Origin: CAYWMQ01 sp964459635
Lineage (GTDB): Bacteria > Patescibacteriota > Minisyncoccia > Phycocordibacterales > UBA12088
Assembly: GCA_964459635.1 (NCBI GenBank)
Contig: CAYWMQ010000007.1
Span: 1-39,851 of the forward strand
Reading direction: 5' to 3'
Length of the DNA: 39,851 nt
In this document: in pieces, positions 31,193 through 38,875 of the stretch
How positions within the stretch are numbered: position 1 is the stretch's first letter
How the letters are laid out: each line of letters begins with the position of its first letter
Program-made: the position numbers and the translations under genes
Notes under the pieces: model-generated
The model's input: only the letters and a program-made list of their open reading frames with translations
Told to the model about the DNA's origin: nothing
The model's database searches: none

Positions 31193-31224
31193 CTTTTGTC
31201 TCTTGTCTCTTGTCTCTAGTTTTT
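31193..31224. repeat. Inverted GAGACAAGA-type repeat
   Basis: CTTTTGTCTCTTGTCTCTTG and onward, i.e. GAGACAAGA units on the minus strand, up to the stop codon of PEP synthase. Confidence 0.7.
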
Positions 31225-33654
31225 CTACTTCCCCGCCGCCACTTCCGCCTCGGCCTCCGCTATCTTCGGCAGTGTCTTGATGACGGTGTCTGGCGTGAAG
31301 GATAGGCTTTCTATGCCACGCTTCACGAGAAATTGAGCAAACTCGGGGAAATCGCTCGGTGCCTGCCCGCAGATGCCGATGTACTTCTTTTTCGCTTTGC
31401 AGGCGCTAATGGCGGTGTCTATCATACGCTTCACGGCCTCATTGTTCTCATTTGCCACCTTTGCGACCACTGCATTGTCACGGTCGAGGCCCAGCACGAG
31501 CTGCGTGAGGTCGTTGCTGCCTATTGAGAAGCCATCGAAACGCTCAAGAAACTCGTCCGCCAAGAGCACGTTGGCCGGAATCTCGCACATGACGTATATC
31601 TTCATGCCGTTTGCCCTATCAAGGCCATGATGCTTCATCACCTCAAGTGTCTTGTCGGCTTCCTCAAGCGTGCGACAGAAAGGCACCATGGGGATCACGT
31701 TGTCGAGGCCCATTTCGGTGCGCACCTTGTGCAACGCCTCACATTCAAAGCCGAACGAGGTTTTAAACGCATCAGCATAATAGCGGGAAGCGCCGCGCCA
31801 GCCTATCATCGGGTTTTCTTCCTCCGGCTCATACAGCTCGCCGCCTATGAGCGTACGGTACTCGTTGGTCTTGAAGTCGGAGAAGCGAATAATGACGTCG
31901 TTGGGGTAAAACGCGGCAGCGATCTTTGCGATACCCTCCGCAAGCTCGTCCACGTAGTACCGCGTCTTGTCTGTGTAGCCCGTGGTGAGCTCGTCTATCG
32001 CGGCTACAATGCGCTTTTTGTCCTCCTGCCCTTCGCCGGCGTACCACTTGAGCTTGTCATACTCCACGAGGGCGTTGGGGTGAATGCGGATGTGGCTCAT
32101 GATGATAAACTCGAGCCGCCCGAGCCCGATGCCGTTTACGGGCAGGAAGTGGTTTTTGAAGGCCTCCTCGGGACTTCCGATGTTGACCATCACTTTGGTC
32201 TTGAGCTTGGGTAGATTGTCGAGGCGATGCTCCACCACCCTGAACGGCAGCTGGCCCTCAAGCACGCGGCCATCCTTGCCGCCGCTGTTGTCCACCGTGA
32301 CATCCATGCCGTCATGGAGCACTTCTGTCGCATTGCCGGTGCCTACGATGCACGGGATACCAAGCTCGCGTGAGACGATAGCCGCGTGGCTCGTGCGGCC
32401 ACCCTTGTCGGTCACGATAGCGGAGGCTATTTTCATGATGGGCTCCCAGTCCGGGTCGGTAATGACCGTCACAAGCACCTCGCCTTCCTTAAACTCATTG
32501 ATGTGCGCTGCGTCCTTGATCACGCGCACCTTGCCGGTGGCTATCTTGGTGCCCACGGAGGTGCCTTTGGTGATAACAGGGCCTTCCTTTTCAAGCACAT
32601 GCTCAACATACACGTTCTTATCGCGCGTGGACACTACTGTCTCAGGCCGCGCTTGCACTATGTACAGCTCACCCGTTTTGCCGTCCTTGGCCCACTCCAT
32701 GTCCATCGGCTGGTAGTGGCCGTGCTTTTGGGAGAAGTGCTTTTCTATCTCCACCGCCCAGCGCGCGAGCCGTTCCGCCTCTTCGTCCGTGATGCAGTAG
32801 CGGTCGCGGTCTGCAGGCGGCACGTCCACAATAGCGCCACCTTTCTCGCCGTACACCATCTTGATATCCTTCACGCCGATATCGCGGGCTATGACACCAT
32901 GCAAACCTTTCTCCAGTGCCGGCTTGAACACTATGAAGGAGTCTGGCGTGACCTTTCCCTGCACTATCATCTCGCCCAAACCATACGAGCCTTCTATCAC
33001 CACCACTTTGTCAAAGCCCGTTTCAGTGTCGATGGAGAACATCACACCGGACGTAGCCATGTCGCTGCGCACCATCTTTTGTACGCCCACAGAAAGTGCC
33101 ACGTCTGTGTGGGAAAAGCCCTTGTCGGCGCGGTAGCTGATGGCTCGGTCGGTAAAGAGGCTCGCGATGCACTTCTTTGTGGCTTCTATCACGTCTGCCT
33201 CACCCACCACATTGAGGTATGTCTCTTGCTGGCCTGCAAAAGATGCCCCGGGAAGGTCTTCTGCCGTAGCGCTTGAGCGCACCGCTACGTCTTCCGCACC
33301 CTCAAGCTCCACGAGCTCCTTGTACGCTACCGACACGGCTGTCTTGATCTCGTCCGGAAGCGTGGCGGCCAGTATGAGCTCGCGCACCTTTTTGCCGCGT
33401 GCTTGCAGGTCTTCTATGTTGTGCGTATCAAGGCCGTGTAGCGCTTCGGCTACCGACGTGCGCAGGCCAGTCGCATCAAAAAATACGTTGTACGCTTCCG
33501 CCGTAATGGCGAAGCCGTTCGGCACGCGGACGCCGAGCGGCAGAAGCTCGCGCACCATTTCACCGAGCGCTGCATTTTTACCGCCAACGAGAGGCACATC
33601 GGCTATGGTCAGGTCTTTGTACCAAATGACCAGCGGTTTGCGGGTATCGCTCAT
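31225..33654 (-). CDS. ppsA: Phosphoenolpyruvate synthase (pyruvate, water dikinase)
   Basis: An 809-residue PEP synthase: pyruvate + ATP + water to PEP + AMP + phosphate, the gluconeogenic step, possibly run in reverse for ATP. Order: N-terminal ATP-grasp domain (VGGKNAALGEM near residue 24, VAVRSSATAEDLPGASFAGQ at 124-141), swivelling phosphohistidine domain with catalytic His423 in GGRTSHAAIVSRELGIPCIVG, and the C-terminal PEP/pyruvate TIM barrel (GIGLGRLEF, DFKTNEY, SIGSNDLTQLVLGLDRD, ICGQAPSDFPEFA with the catalytic Cys). Length and motifs are complete. ATG 33654 fits the usual N-terminus; GTG 33675 is possible. It follows glycerate kinase after 80 bases on the same strand. Confidence 0.95.
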   Translation of the reverse strand: MSDTRKPLVIWYKDLTIADVPLVGGKNAALGEMVRELLPLGVRVPNGFAITAEAYNVFFDATGLRTSVAEALHGLDTHNIEDLQARGKKVRELILAATLPDEIKTAVSVAYKELVELEGAEDVAVRSSATAEDLPGASFAGQQETYLNVVGEADVIEATKKCIASLFTDRAISYRADKGFSHTDVALSVGVQKMVRSDMATSGVMFSIDTETGFDKVVVIEGSYGLGEMIVQGKVTPDSFIVFKPALEKGLHGVIARDIGVKDIKMVYGEKGGAIVDVPPADRDRYCITDEEAERLARWAVEIEKHFSQKHGHYQPMDMEWAKDGKTGELYIVQARPETVVSTRDKNVYVEHVLEKEGPVITKGTSVGTKIATGKVRVIKDAAHINEFKEGEVLVTVITDPDWEPIMKIASAIVTDKGGRTSHAAIVSRELGIPCIVGTGNATEVLHDGMDVTVDNSGGKDGRVLEGQLPFRVVEHRLDNLPKLKTKVMVNIGSPEEAFKNHFLPVNGIGLGRLEFIIMSHIRIHPNALVEYDKLKWYAGEGQEDKKRIVAAIDELTTGYTDKTRYYVDELAEGIAKIAAAFYPNDVIIRFSDFKTNEYRTLIGGELYEPEEENPMIGWRGASRYYADAFKTSFGFECEALHKVRTEMGLDNVIPMVPFCRTLEEADKTLEVMKHHGLDRANGMKIYVMCEIPANVLLADEFLERFDGFSIGSNDLTQLVLGLDRDNAVVAKVANENNEAVKRMIDTAISACKAKKKYIGICGQAPSDFPEFAQFLVKRGIESLSFTPDTVIKTLPKIAEAEAEVAAGK

Positions 33655-33734
33655 AGGAGTAATTGGGCGGTGCACATGCGCAACGTGAGCTGCGAAGTGC
33701 GTGCGCCGTTAAGGTACTAAAAAGATCACGAAAA

Positions 33735-35024
33735 CTACTGTTTCAAAGTGACCGCAAGGTCAGCAATGTTAGCTCCAGTGTACCCCGTGACAATACCTTG
33801 ATGCAATGTTGAAAAGTAGGATAACGAGTCGTTCGCGGCAAGGTACGCCTCGTGGTCGAGCCCCACCTCGCGTGCGCGGCGCAGAGTCTCAGTGTCCGCA
33901 ATAGCTCCCGCAAGGTCGGTGTTGTCCCTGCCATCAGACGCAAGCGAAAGCACGAGCTCGCCCTCACGCACATCGCGCAGTGCACCGAGTGCCAGTTCTT
34001 CGTTTCTACCGCCTTTGCCGTGGCCGTGTATAGTGACGGTCGTCTCACCACCATACAGATACGCAGTGCGTGCCGGTACGTCATGAAGCGTCCGCGCCAT
34101 GGCACTTCCCACATCGCGGGCTTCACCCGTGATGCGCCGGTCTTGCACACCTGCCGCGTAGCCGAGCGCTTCGGCTTCTTTTTGCATGGCGTCAAGCGCG
34201 GTCTTGTTTGTAAGCGCAAGAATGTTGCGTACTTTGGCAAAAAGCCCCGGCTCACTATGGCTCTCCATAAGGTGCGTGCGCGAAAAGGTCGCCTCTGCGA
34301 TGCCATACTTCTCAAGCACGGCGTGCGCGTCCTCTACGCTTGTCTCATCCGGCACAGTGGGGCCCGAAGATATTACGGCCAGGTCGTCACCGGGTACATC
34401 CGAAAAGATAAGCGCTACCGTCCGCGTGTTACGAAGCGCCGCCGCAAGGCCACCGCCCCGCGCGCGCGAGATGTGCTTACGCACCGTGTTGAGCTCGCTG
34501 ATGGTGGCTCCCGCGCGAAAAAGCGCCACGATGAGCTCCTTTTCTTCCGCGGCCGTGTGGCTCAGAGGTGCGCAGAGAAGCGTCGAGCCACCGCCTGATA
34601 TCACGACCAGCGCAAGCGAACGCTCCGAGAGACTTTCTGCCAGATGCAGTAGCTCACGTGTGTGGGCCACGTTTTCGTCCGACGGGTACGGATGCGTGCC
34701 TGCAAGCACACGCACGCGCGAAAGCCCGGCCGGCGCACGCACATCTATCACGATGCCGCGTGTGAGCCGCTCGCCGAGCACCGCTTCGAGCTCAAGTGCG
34801 GCGTCGAAGGCGCACTTTCCCACGCCGAGGAGCACTATTTCATCGTACTGTGTAAGGTCATACGTCTCACCCGCTACCGTGAGCATGTCGCCGGCGAGAC
34901 TCACCTGCGAGCGTATCACGGCCGGGGTCAGGATGGCGGCGAGGCCCGCCTCGGCTATCCGAAGCGCATCCCGCCGCGCGTCTGTGGTCGCAAGCTCCGC
35001 GAAGTTTTGTATGAGGTGGGACAT
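33735..35024 (-). CDS. Glycerate kinase, MOFRL/GLYCTK (class II) family
   Basis: A 429-residue kinase that phosphorylates D-glycerate with ATP, in this family usually to 2-phosphoglycerate. Landmarks: VLLGVGKCAFD (about 64-74), VVISGGGSTLLCAPL, the conserved NTVRKHISRARGGGLA (about 180-195), FSDVPGDDLAVISSGPTVPDE, and the MOFRL domain with YLYGGETTVTIHGHGKGGRNEE. 2-phosphoglycerate feeds through enolase to PEP, the product of the downstream ppsA, so the two genes make metabolic sense together. A minus-strand TGC-TATACT (35049-35041) lies 16 bases before ATG 35024, so the leader is about 10 bases and has no SD. Confidence 0.92.
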   Translation of the reverse strand: MSHLIQNFAELATTDARRDALRIAEAGLAAILTPAVIRSQVSLAGDMLTVAGETYDLTQYDEIVLLGVGKCAFDAALELEAVLGERLTRGIVIDVRAPAGLSRVRVLAGTHPYPSDENVAHTRELLHLAESLSERSLALVVISGGGSTLLCAPLSHTAAEEKELIVALFRAGATISELNTVRKHISRARGGGLAAALRNTRTVALIFSDVPGDDLAVISSGPTVPDETSVEDAHAVLEKYGIAEATFSRTHLMESHSEPGLFAKVRNILALTNKTALDAMQKEAEALGYAAGVQDRRITGEARDVGSAMARTLHDVPARTAYLYGGETTVTIHGHGKGGRNEELALGALRDVREGELVLSLASDGRDNTDLAGAIADTETLRRAREVGLDHEAYLAANDSLSYFSTLHQGIVTGYTGANIADLAVTLKQ

Positions 35025-35108
35025 ACTGATACGTATTAAAAGTATAGCATGGGTGGTGATTACGTCGTGCGCTCAGAGCAACGTAGTGTTCGTAAAATCG
35101 CAAGCACC

Positions 35109-35242
35109 AAATCTCAAGCTCCAAATAACCCGTAAACAGCAAAGCACCCAAGATACAATAACCAGATTATGTTACTGAACCGGAAATTATGTGTTTACTC
35201 CGGCACGTTTGTAGTTTGGTGCTTATTTGGAACTTGAGATTT
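35109..35242. repeat. Inverted pair of AAATCTCAAG.TCCAAATAA repeats
   Basis: AAATCTCAAGCTCCAAATAA (35109-35128) and the reverse complement of AAATCTCAAGTTCCAAATAA (35223-35242), 19 of 20 matching, about 95 bases apart. No gene lies between them. It is a type of intergenic repeat I associate with Parcubacteria-like genomes. Confidence 0.75.
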
Positions 35243-35307
35243 TGAATTTGTGATTTCATCCTTCGCTAAACTTTCTCATTATTACCTGTTCTGTAGAAAA
35301 GCAGGTC

Positions 35308-35384
35308 AATGCGAGGAGCCTGCGACGAAACAATCCAGAAACGCGCCGCAAACTCTAGATTGCTTCGCTGCGGCTCGCAATGAC
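35308..35384. repeat. Imperfect palindrome of the GGATTGCTTCG family
   Basis: AATGCGAGGAGCCTGCGACG with CAATCC (35308-35338) is an imperfect inverted copy of AGATTGCTTCGCTGCGGCTC with GCAATGAC (35357-35384). Another copy lies at 27652-27683. Confidence 0.65.
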
Positions 35385-35475
35385 GGACACGTAAAGTCCA
35401 TCATTTCTACAGGGCAATTAGTACCTCTTAAAAGAAACTTTATCCTATCCTCCGCCCGTGCTACCATATTCGCCA

Positions 35476-35889
35476 ATGTCTGCACGTCGTACCGCACCCA
35501 TTCCGCGCACACACCTTCGCATCGGGCGCTCCGCAGCGGGCCTTGGCCTTTTTGCGACCGCACCGATTCGGGCAGGTGAATATATTGAGTACACAGGTAC
35601 GCTCTACAAGAACAGCGAAGTCTTGGGTTGGACTACGAAGTATCTCTTTGAGGTGAACAACCGCTGGACGATAGACGGCAGCGGGCGTGACAACCTCGCG
35701 CGATACATTAACCACCAATGCAAGCGAGCAAACTGCGAGTCGGTGCTCGCAGGCAGGCGCGTGTTCATCAAGGCGTTGCGGAACATAGAGCCTGGTGAGG
35801 AGCTCACGTACGACTACGGCGAGGAGTACTTTGATGAGTTCATAAAGCCGCACGGGTGCAGGTGTGTGAGTTGTACGAAACTTGCGTGA
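35476..35889 (+). CDS. SET-domain protein (putative lysine methyltransferase)
   Basis: A 137-residue single SET domain. LRIGRSAAGLGLFATAPIRAGEYI (about 14-37) is the N-terminal SET core; RYINHQCKRANC (76-87) is the NHxC S-adenosylmethionine-binding motif; GEELTYDYGEEYF (107-119) carries the catalytic Tyr; Cys128, Cys130 and Cys133 (CRCVSC) are a post-SET zinc-binding end. All parts needed for methyl transfer are present. Bacterial targets of such proteins are largely unknown; histones are not expected, so a ribosomal or DNA-binding protein is a guess. ATG 35476 follows TGC-TACCAT (35459-35467) by 8 bases, so the mRNA is almost leaderless. Confidence 0.9.
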   Translation: MSARRTAPIPRTHLRIGRSAAGLGLFATAPIRAGEYIEYTGTLYKNSEVLGWTTKYLFEVNNRWTIDGSGRDNLARYINHQCKRANCESVLAGRRVFIKALRNIEPGEELTYDYGEEYFDEFIKPHGCRCVSCTKLA

Positions 35890-35910
35890 TTTATTAAAAA
35901 ATGCTATAAT
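35882..35910 (+). promoter_or_regulatory. Sigma-70-type promoter of the GNAT gene
   Basis: TTGCGT (35882-35887, overlapping the SET stop codon), 17-base spacer, TGC-TATAAT (35902-35910). Confidence 0.75.
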
Positions 35911-35943
35911 ATATAGCAGTACGACTGTAGCGGGAGGGATATT

Positions 35944-36468
35944 GTGATTCTCGCACCAAAGACACCCGTCGTAACAATCTGGCGGGACCTTATACTCGTC
36001 CCGTTCGACTACGAAGACCTGCCGCTTTGGTACGCCTGGCGGCAAAGCGAACGGGTGGCTCGCTTCATGCGTGGCAGTCGAGCACAAAGTTTGTCGCTCA
36101 GCAAGATCATGGGCTCGAGCGAGATACTGGCTCCGTGGCCGGGGCAGACCTGGCAGTGGCTCCTGCGTGGGAGTGACAACACGCCGCTCGGCTCCATCTC
36201 CGTCCTTTTCATGCCGCACGGCGTGAACTGGGGTGAGACGCTCATCGGGCCCGACGAGGTGGCAGGCCGCGGCATTGGAAGCGCCGTCAAAGGCGCGGTG
36301 CTTGAGCGGCTCTTTCAAGAGCCGAGCGTGGAGTACGTGCGTACCTACGTAGACCCGCACAATACCGCCAGCCTGCGTATGAACCAAAAGCACGGCGCGG
36401 TGCTCCAGCCCGACGGTCACCTGCTCTTTCAGCGTCCGCTCTTGCGCGGACCACGCGGTACTCCTTGA
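35944..36468 (+). CDS. GNAT-family N-acetyltransferase, RimJ/RimL-like
   Basis: A 174-residue acetyltransferase. LILVPFDYEDLPLWYAWRQSERVARFM is the N-terminal part; PLGSISVLF is strand 4, VAGRGIGSAVKGAVLERLF (about 108-126) is the acetyl-CoA pyrophosphate loop and helix (R-G-x-G-S), and VDPHNTASLRMNQKHGAV (about 136-153) is the typical RimJ/L end. Substrate unknown: protein N-termini, amino sugars and antibiotics are all possible. GTG 35944 is set by GGGAGG (35932-35937). It has its own promoter, and the stop codon lies inside the loop of its terminator, making a very compact unit. Confidence 0.9.
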   Translation: MILAPKTPVVTIWRDLILVPFDYEDLPLWYAWRQSERVARFMRGSRAQSLSLSKIMGSSEILAPWPGQTWQWLLRGSDNTPLGSISVLFMPHGVNWGETLIGPDEVAGRGIGSAVKGAVLERLFQEPSVEYVRTYVDPHNTASLRMNQKHGAVLQPDGHLLFQRPLLRGPRGTP

Positions 36469-36484
36469 GTGCCGCGTGTTTTTT
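36452..36484 (+). terminator. Terminator containing the stop codon of the GNAT gene
   Basis: CACGCGG-T-ACT (36452-36462) pairs with AGT-G-CCGCGTG (36468-36478), then six T (36479-36484). The TGA stop (36466-36468) is in the loop edge. It may also serve the convergent gene ending at 36483. Confidence 0.85.
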
Positions 36485-37634
36485 ATAGAAGCGCTACCGC
36501 GTACCACACCCCTATACCGAGGAGGATAAAGGCTTCCGCGAGGACGGCCCATTTGGTGAACGAGCCGCTTGTCATCCAAAGCTTGAGACGCCACGCCGCA
36601 ACACCGAATATAATGAGCTCATCGAGCATGTACATGAACACATAGAGCGCGATATGTGTGAGGTAACTCACTGTCGAAACCCCCGCATCGGCAAGGAGCG
36701 CCGCAAACGCGACGGGCACCGCCGCCGAGCATGGGAACTCCACCACCGCGACCACAAGCGCAAAGAGCGCCACAAGGCCGAGGAGCGAGAGCAGAGCGGT
36801 TTTGTCCGTAAACGCATGCGCAGTATGTGCAGAGAGGCGCGCAATGAGTGGCGACTCTGAGAGCTCGCACACAGCGCCTTGCTTTCGCATACGCAGGTAC
36901 TCCTTGAGGAAGTACAGCCCTCCTCCGAGCGAGAGCAGCATGATCCCCACCTTCATGACCCCGATGTATGGCCCGACAAAGGTGAAGAGGTGATACCAAA
37001 GCACGATAAGAGCACCGTAGGTGAGTGCCGTGATACCCACGAAAGCCCCGCCGAAAAGCACGATGGCTCGCCTGCGCTGCAGCTTGAGAGCCAGGCCGAT
37101 GATCATCACGAGAGCACCAAGCGCGCATACATTGAAGCCGTCCAGAAAGCCGAGCACGAGCGCGAGCACCGGGAGCGAGAACGCCGCAGGATCAATGGAG
37201 CCTACAAAAGGCACACGAAATGTTTTAGGTGCGGCGGGTGCCGCCTCACGTCCAAGGGCACGCAGTACGGTCTGCTCTATCTCAAGACCCGTGGTCTCTG
37301 CGGTGCTAAAGCCGGATATCACATCATCGCCAATGATGGTAATGGGCACCGTGCCGAAGTACCGCCCCGCCCCGCGCTCTTCCAGAAGCACGCGCATACG
37401 CTCCACGTGTGCGGGGTCGCTTACGGGGTAGCGACTTACCGTGACCTCCGGATACTTCTGTTCAAAATCGTCCAAAAACGCCTGCTCCGCTATGCAGTGC
37501 GGACACGTCTCACTGTAGAAAAAAAGTACTTCAACAGACGGAGCCTCAGGCGGTGCGGTGAGCTCTTGTGCGTACACGACACCAGCGCCAAACACGAACG
37601 CACACGCTGCGAAAAATAGTGAGAGATGTTTCAT
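36483..37634 (-). CDS. Secreted thioredoxin domain fused to a CcdA/DsbD-like membrane domain
   Basis: A 383-residue thiol-redox protein. A signal peptide (residues 1-23, ending VVYAQ) precedes a thioredoxin-like domain with CxxC Cys44/Cys47 (ETCPHC) and cis-Pro in TVPITIIG. Six to seven membrane helices follow (about 150-383) with one Cys in the first (Cys170, FNVCALGA) and one in a later helix (Cys302, VEFPCSAAVP), the paired-cysteine arrangement of CcdA/DsbD that passes electrons across the membrane. A third Cys256 is in the loop. It could reduce extracytoplasmic disulfides using cytoplasmic thioredoxin. ATG 37634 is chosen by the signal peptide; a minus-strand TATATC ends about 10 bases upstream. 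Confidence 0.88.
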   Translation of the reverse strand: MKHLSLFFAACAFVFGAGVVYAQELTAPPEAPSVEVLFFYSETCPHCIAEQAFLDDFEQKYPEVTVSRYPVSDPAHVERMRVLLEERGAGRYFGTVPITIIGDDVISGFSTAETTGLEIEQTVLRALGREAAPAAPKTFRVPFVGSIDPAAFSLPVLALVLGFLDGFNVCALGALVMIIGLALKLQRRRAIVLFGGAFVGITALTYGALIVLWYHLFTFVGPYIGVMKVGIMLLSLGGGLYFLKEYLRMRKQGAVCELSESPLIARLSAHTAHAFTDKTALLSLLGLVALFALVVAVVEFPCSAAVPVAFAALLADAGVSTVSYLTHIALYVFMYMLDELIIFGVAAWRLKLWMTSGSFTKWAVLAEAFILLGIGVWYAVALL

Positions 37635-37691
37635 ATACGGAAAGGATATACCGCGCGGGAGAACTTTTCCAGTGCCGCTCACGAAATCGTC

Positions 37692-37724
37692 GGTACATAT
37701 GGACTTACGAAGTCCATATGTACC
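37692..37724. repeat. 15-bp perfect inverted repeat
   Basis: GGTACATATGGACTT (37692-37706) and its exact complement (37710-37724), loop ACG. It lies upstream of the thioredoxin-CcdA gene, so it may be an operator, a terminator of the operon ending at 37936, or a cruciform. Confidence 0.75.
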
Positions 37725-37935
37725 AGGGTGCGCTATTACACAAATCCCCCGCTAAACGCTGCACGCAGGATGGACTTTTCGGCACGGCGAGGTCGGTGGC
37801 GGTTTGGGTTTGGTGGGTGTGGGGTGCGAACTTTTTCGGAGAGGTGTTGAGGGGGGTTGAAATTATACACGCAAAATGAACGTAAATTGGATATCCCCGA
37901 TTCCTGAAATTACGCCTGTCTTCAATTCCCCGGCT
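37725..37935. other. Gene-free stretch with a G-rich tract
   Basis: No gene seen. Bases about 37791-37856 carry many G runs on the plus strand (GGTGGCGGTTTGGGTTTGGT, GGGTGTGGGG, then GGGGGG at 37851-37856). Two-tetrad G-quadruplexes could form; three-tetrad ones only with a long loop. Confidence 0.45.
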
Positions 37936-38490
37936 TTACGCGCGGTTCAGAACAGCGAAAAAGCGCCGTGCGTGTGATAGAGAATATTCCAGCAACGCCA
38001 GCGCTTCTTCAACATCTTCAACTGTACACTCGTGTGTTCCGTGTTTTCGAAAATGAAACGTATTGCGTAAGGTATTTACTTTCAAAATATGCTCTGCCGT
38101 TTCTTTCTTCAGTACGTTTTCAGTTTGCAGATGCTTGACGAGTTCTTGAAAGGAAATTTCAGGCTCCGATTTCTCTACATACTGCTCAAGCGCCATAATG
38201 AGCGTGCCTTCATATTTTTTGCCAGTATCGTCAACGCAAATGTAATTTTTGGGCAGTGCTTGTTTTCGCCTGTACTCACACTTCTTTATTTTTCGTGCCT
38301 TTGACTCATATGCTGCAAACAGCACAGCCTCGAGCACCGAGATCGTGTACAGAACAATAGTGCGATACTTCTCTGTCTTGTGCTTCGGGTTTGCGAGCGT
38401 CTTGGTCTCGTCGTAAAGCACGAAAATGAATTCGAGCGCGTTCTTGACGCGCTCGGGTAAGTGTTCACTTGTGCTAATACGCTGGTCCAT
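37936..38490 (-). CDS. Unknown helical protein, second gene of a small operon
   Basis: A 184-residue, mostly helical, charged protein. The segment KVNTLRNTFHFRKHG (about 136-150) resembles the LRNxxxH-type segment of HEPN/Abi-like proteins, but the spacing of Arg and His does not fit the nuclease motif exactly, so this is only a hint. IVLYTISVLEAVLFAAYES (about 45-63) is a hydrophobic helix, more likely buried than membrane. It begins 8 bases after the stop of the 63-aa gene and has no SD of its own, indicating coupled translation. Bases are more AT-rich than the neighbours. Possible toxin partner or effector; function not known. Confidence 0.7.
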   Translation of the reverse strand: MDQRISTSEHLPERVKNALEFIFVLYDETKTLANPKHKTEKYRTIVLYTISVLEAVLFAAYESKARKIKKCEYRRKQALPKNYICVDDTGKKYEGTLIMALEQYVEKSEPEISFQELVKHLQTENVLKKETAEHILKVNTLRNTFHFRKHGTHECTVEDVEEALALLEYSLSHARRFFAVLNRA

Positions 38491-38498
38491 TGTGTACG

Positions 38499-38690
38499 TC
38501 AGGACCCATGCGCGAGCTTCAGGAGGCGCGACAGTGAGGGCACGCCCTCCTTTTTGAGCTCGGTGTGGAGCTCTTGATCAGAGCGGTACTTCAAATCAAC
38601 GCCATATTTCTTTTCAATGGTACGCACGAGTGCATCAGGGCGCTCTTCGCGCCGCTGACCTAGCGATTTTTTGGTACGGTCCTTGCTCAT
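38499..38690 (-). CDS. Small basic protein (63 aa), first gene of the operon
   Basis: ATG 38690 is placed by a minus-strand TATAGT (38702-38697) ending 6 bases upstream, a leaderless start; the frame is open to 38747 but that part precedes the promoter. The 63-residue product is basic and helical (SKDRTKKSLGQRREERPDAL, then IEKKYGVDLKYRSDQELHTE) and ends SLSRLLKLAHGS. I believe similar small proteins with a YGVDxxxRSDxxLxxxLKKxGxxSLSxLLK pattern recur in small-genome bacteria, but I cannot name a family. Size, charge and tight coupling to the next gene fit an antitoxin or DNA-binding partner; this is inference. Confidence 0.75.
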   Translation of the reverse strand: MSKDRTKKSLGQRREERPDALVRTIEKKYGVDLKYRSDQELHTELKKEGVPSLSRLLKLAHGS

Positions 38691-38875
38691 ACGCCTACTA
38701 TACACCCGAAGGGCGCAAGGTGCGAACGCAGCTATTCCCCAACCCACGCTTGCCGTGGCATGAAATTTCTAAGCCACACCTTCAGACATTAAAAGGTTCA
38801 CTGTCCCTGAATTCGCGCAATGCGAGGCTCTACAGAGCGGTTTGCGGGAGGTGTGCGGAAGTACCTTCTCGTATA

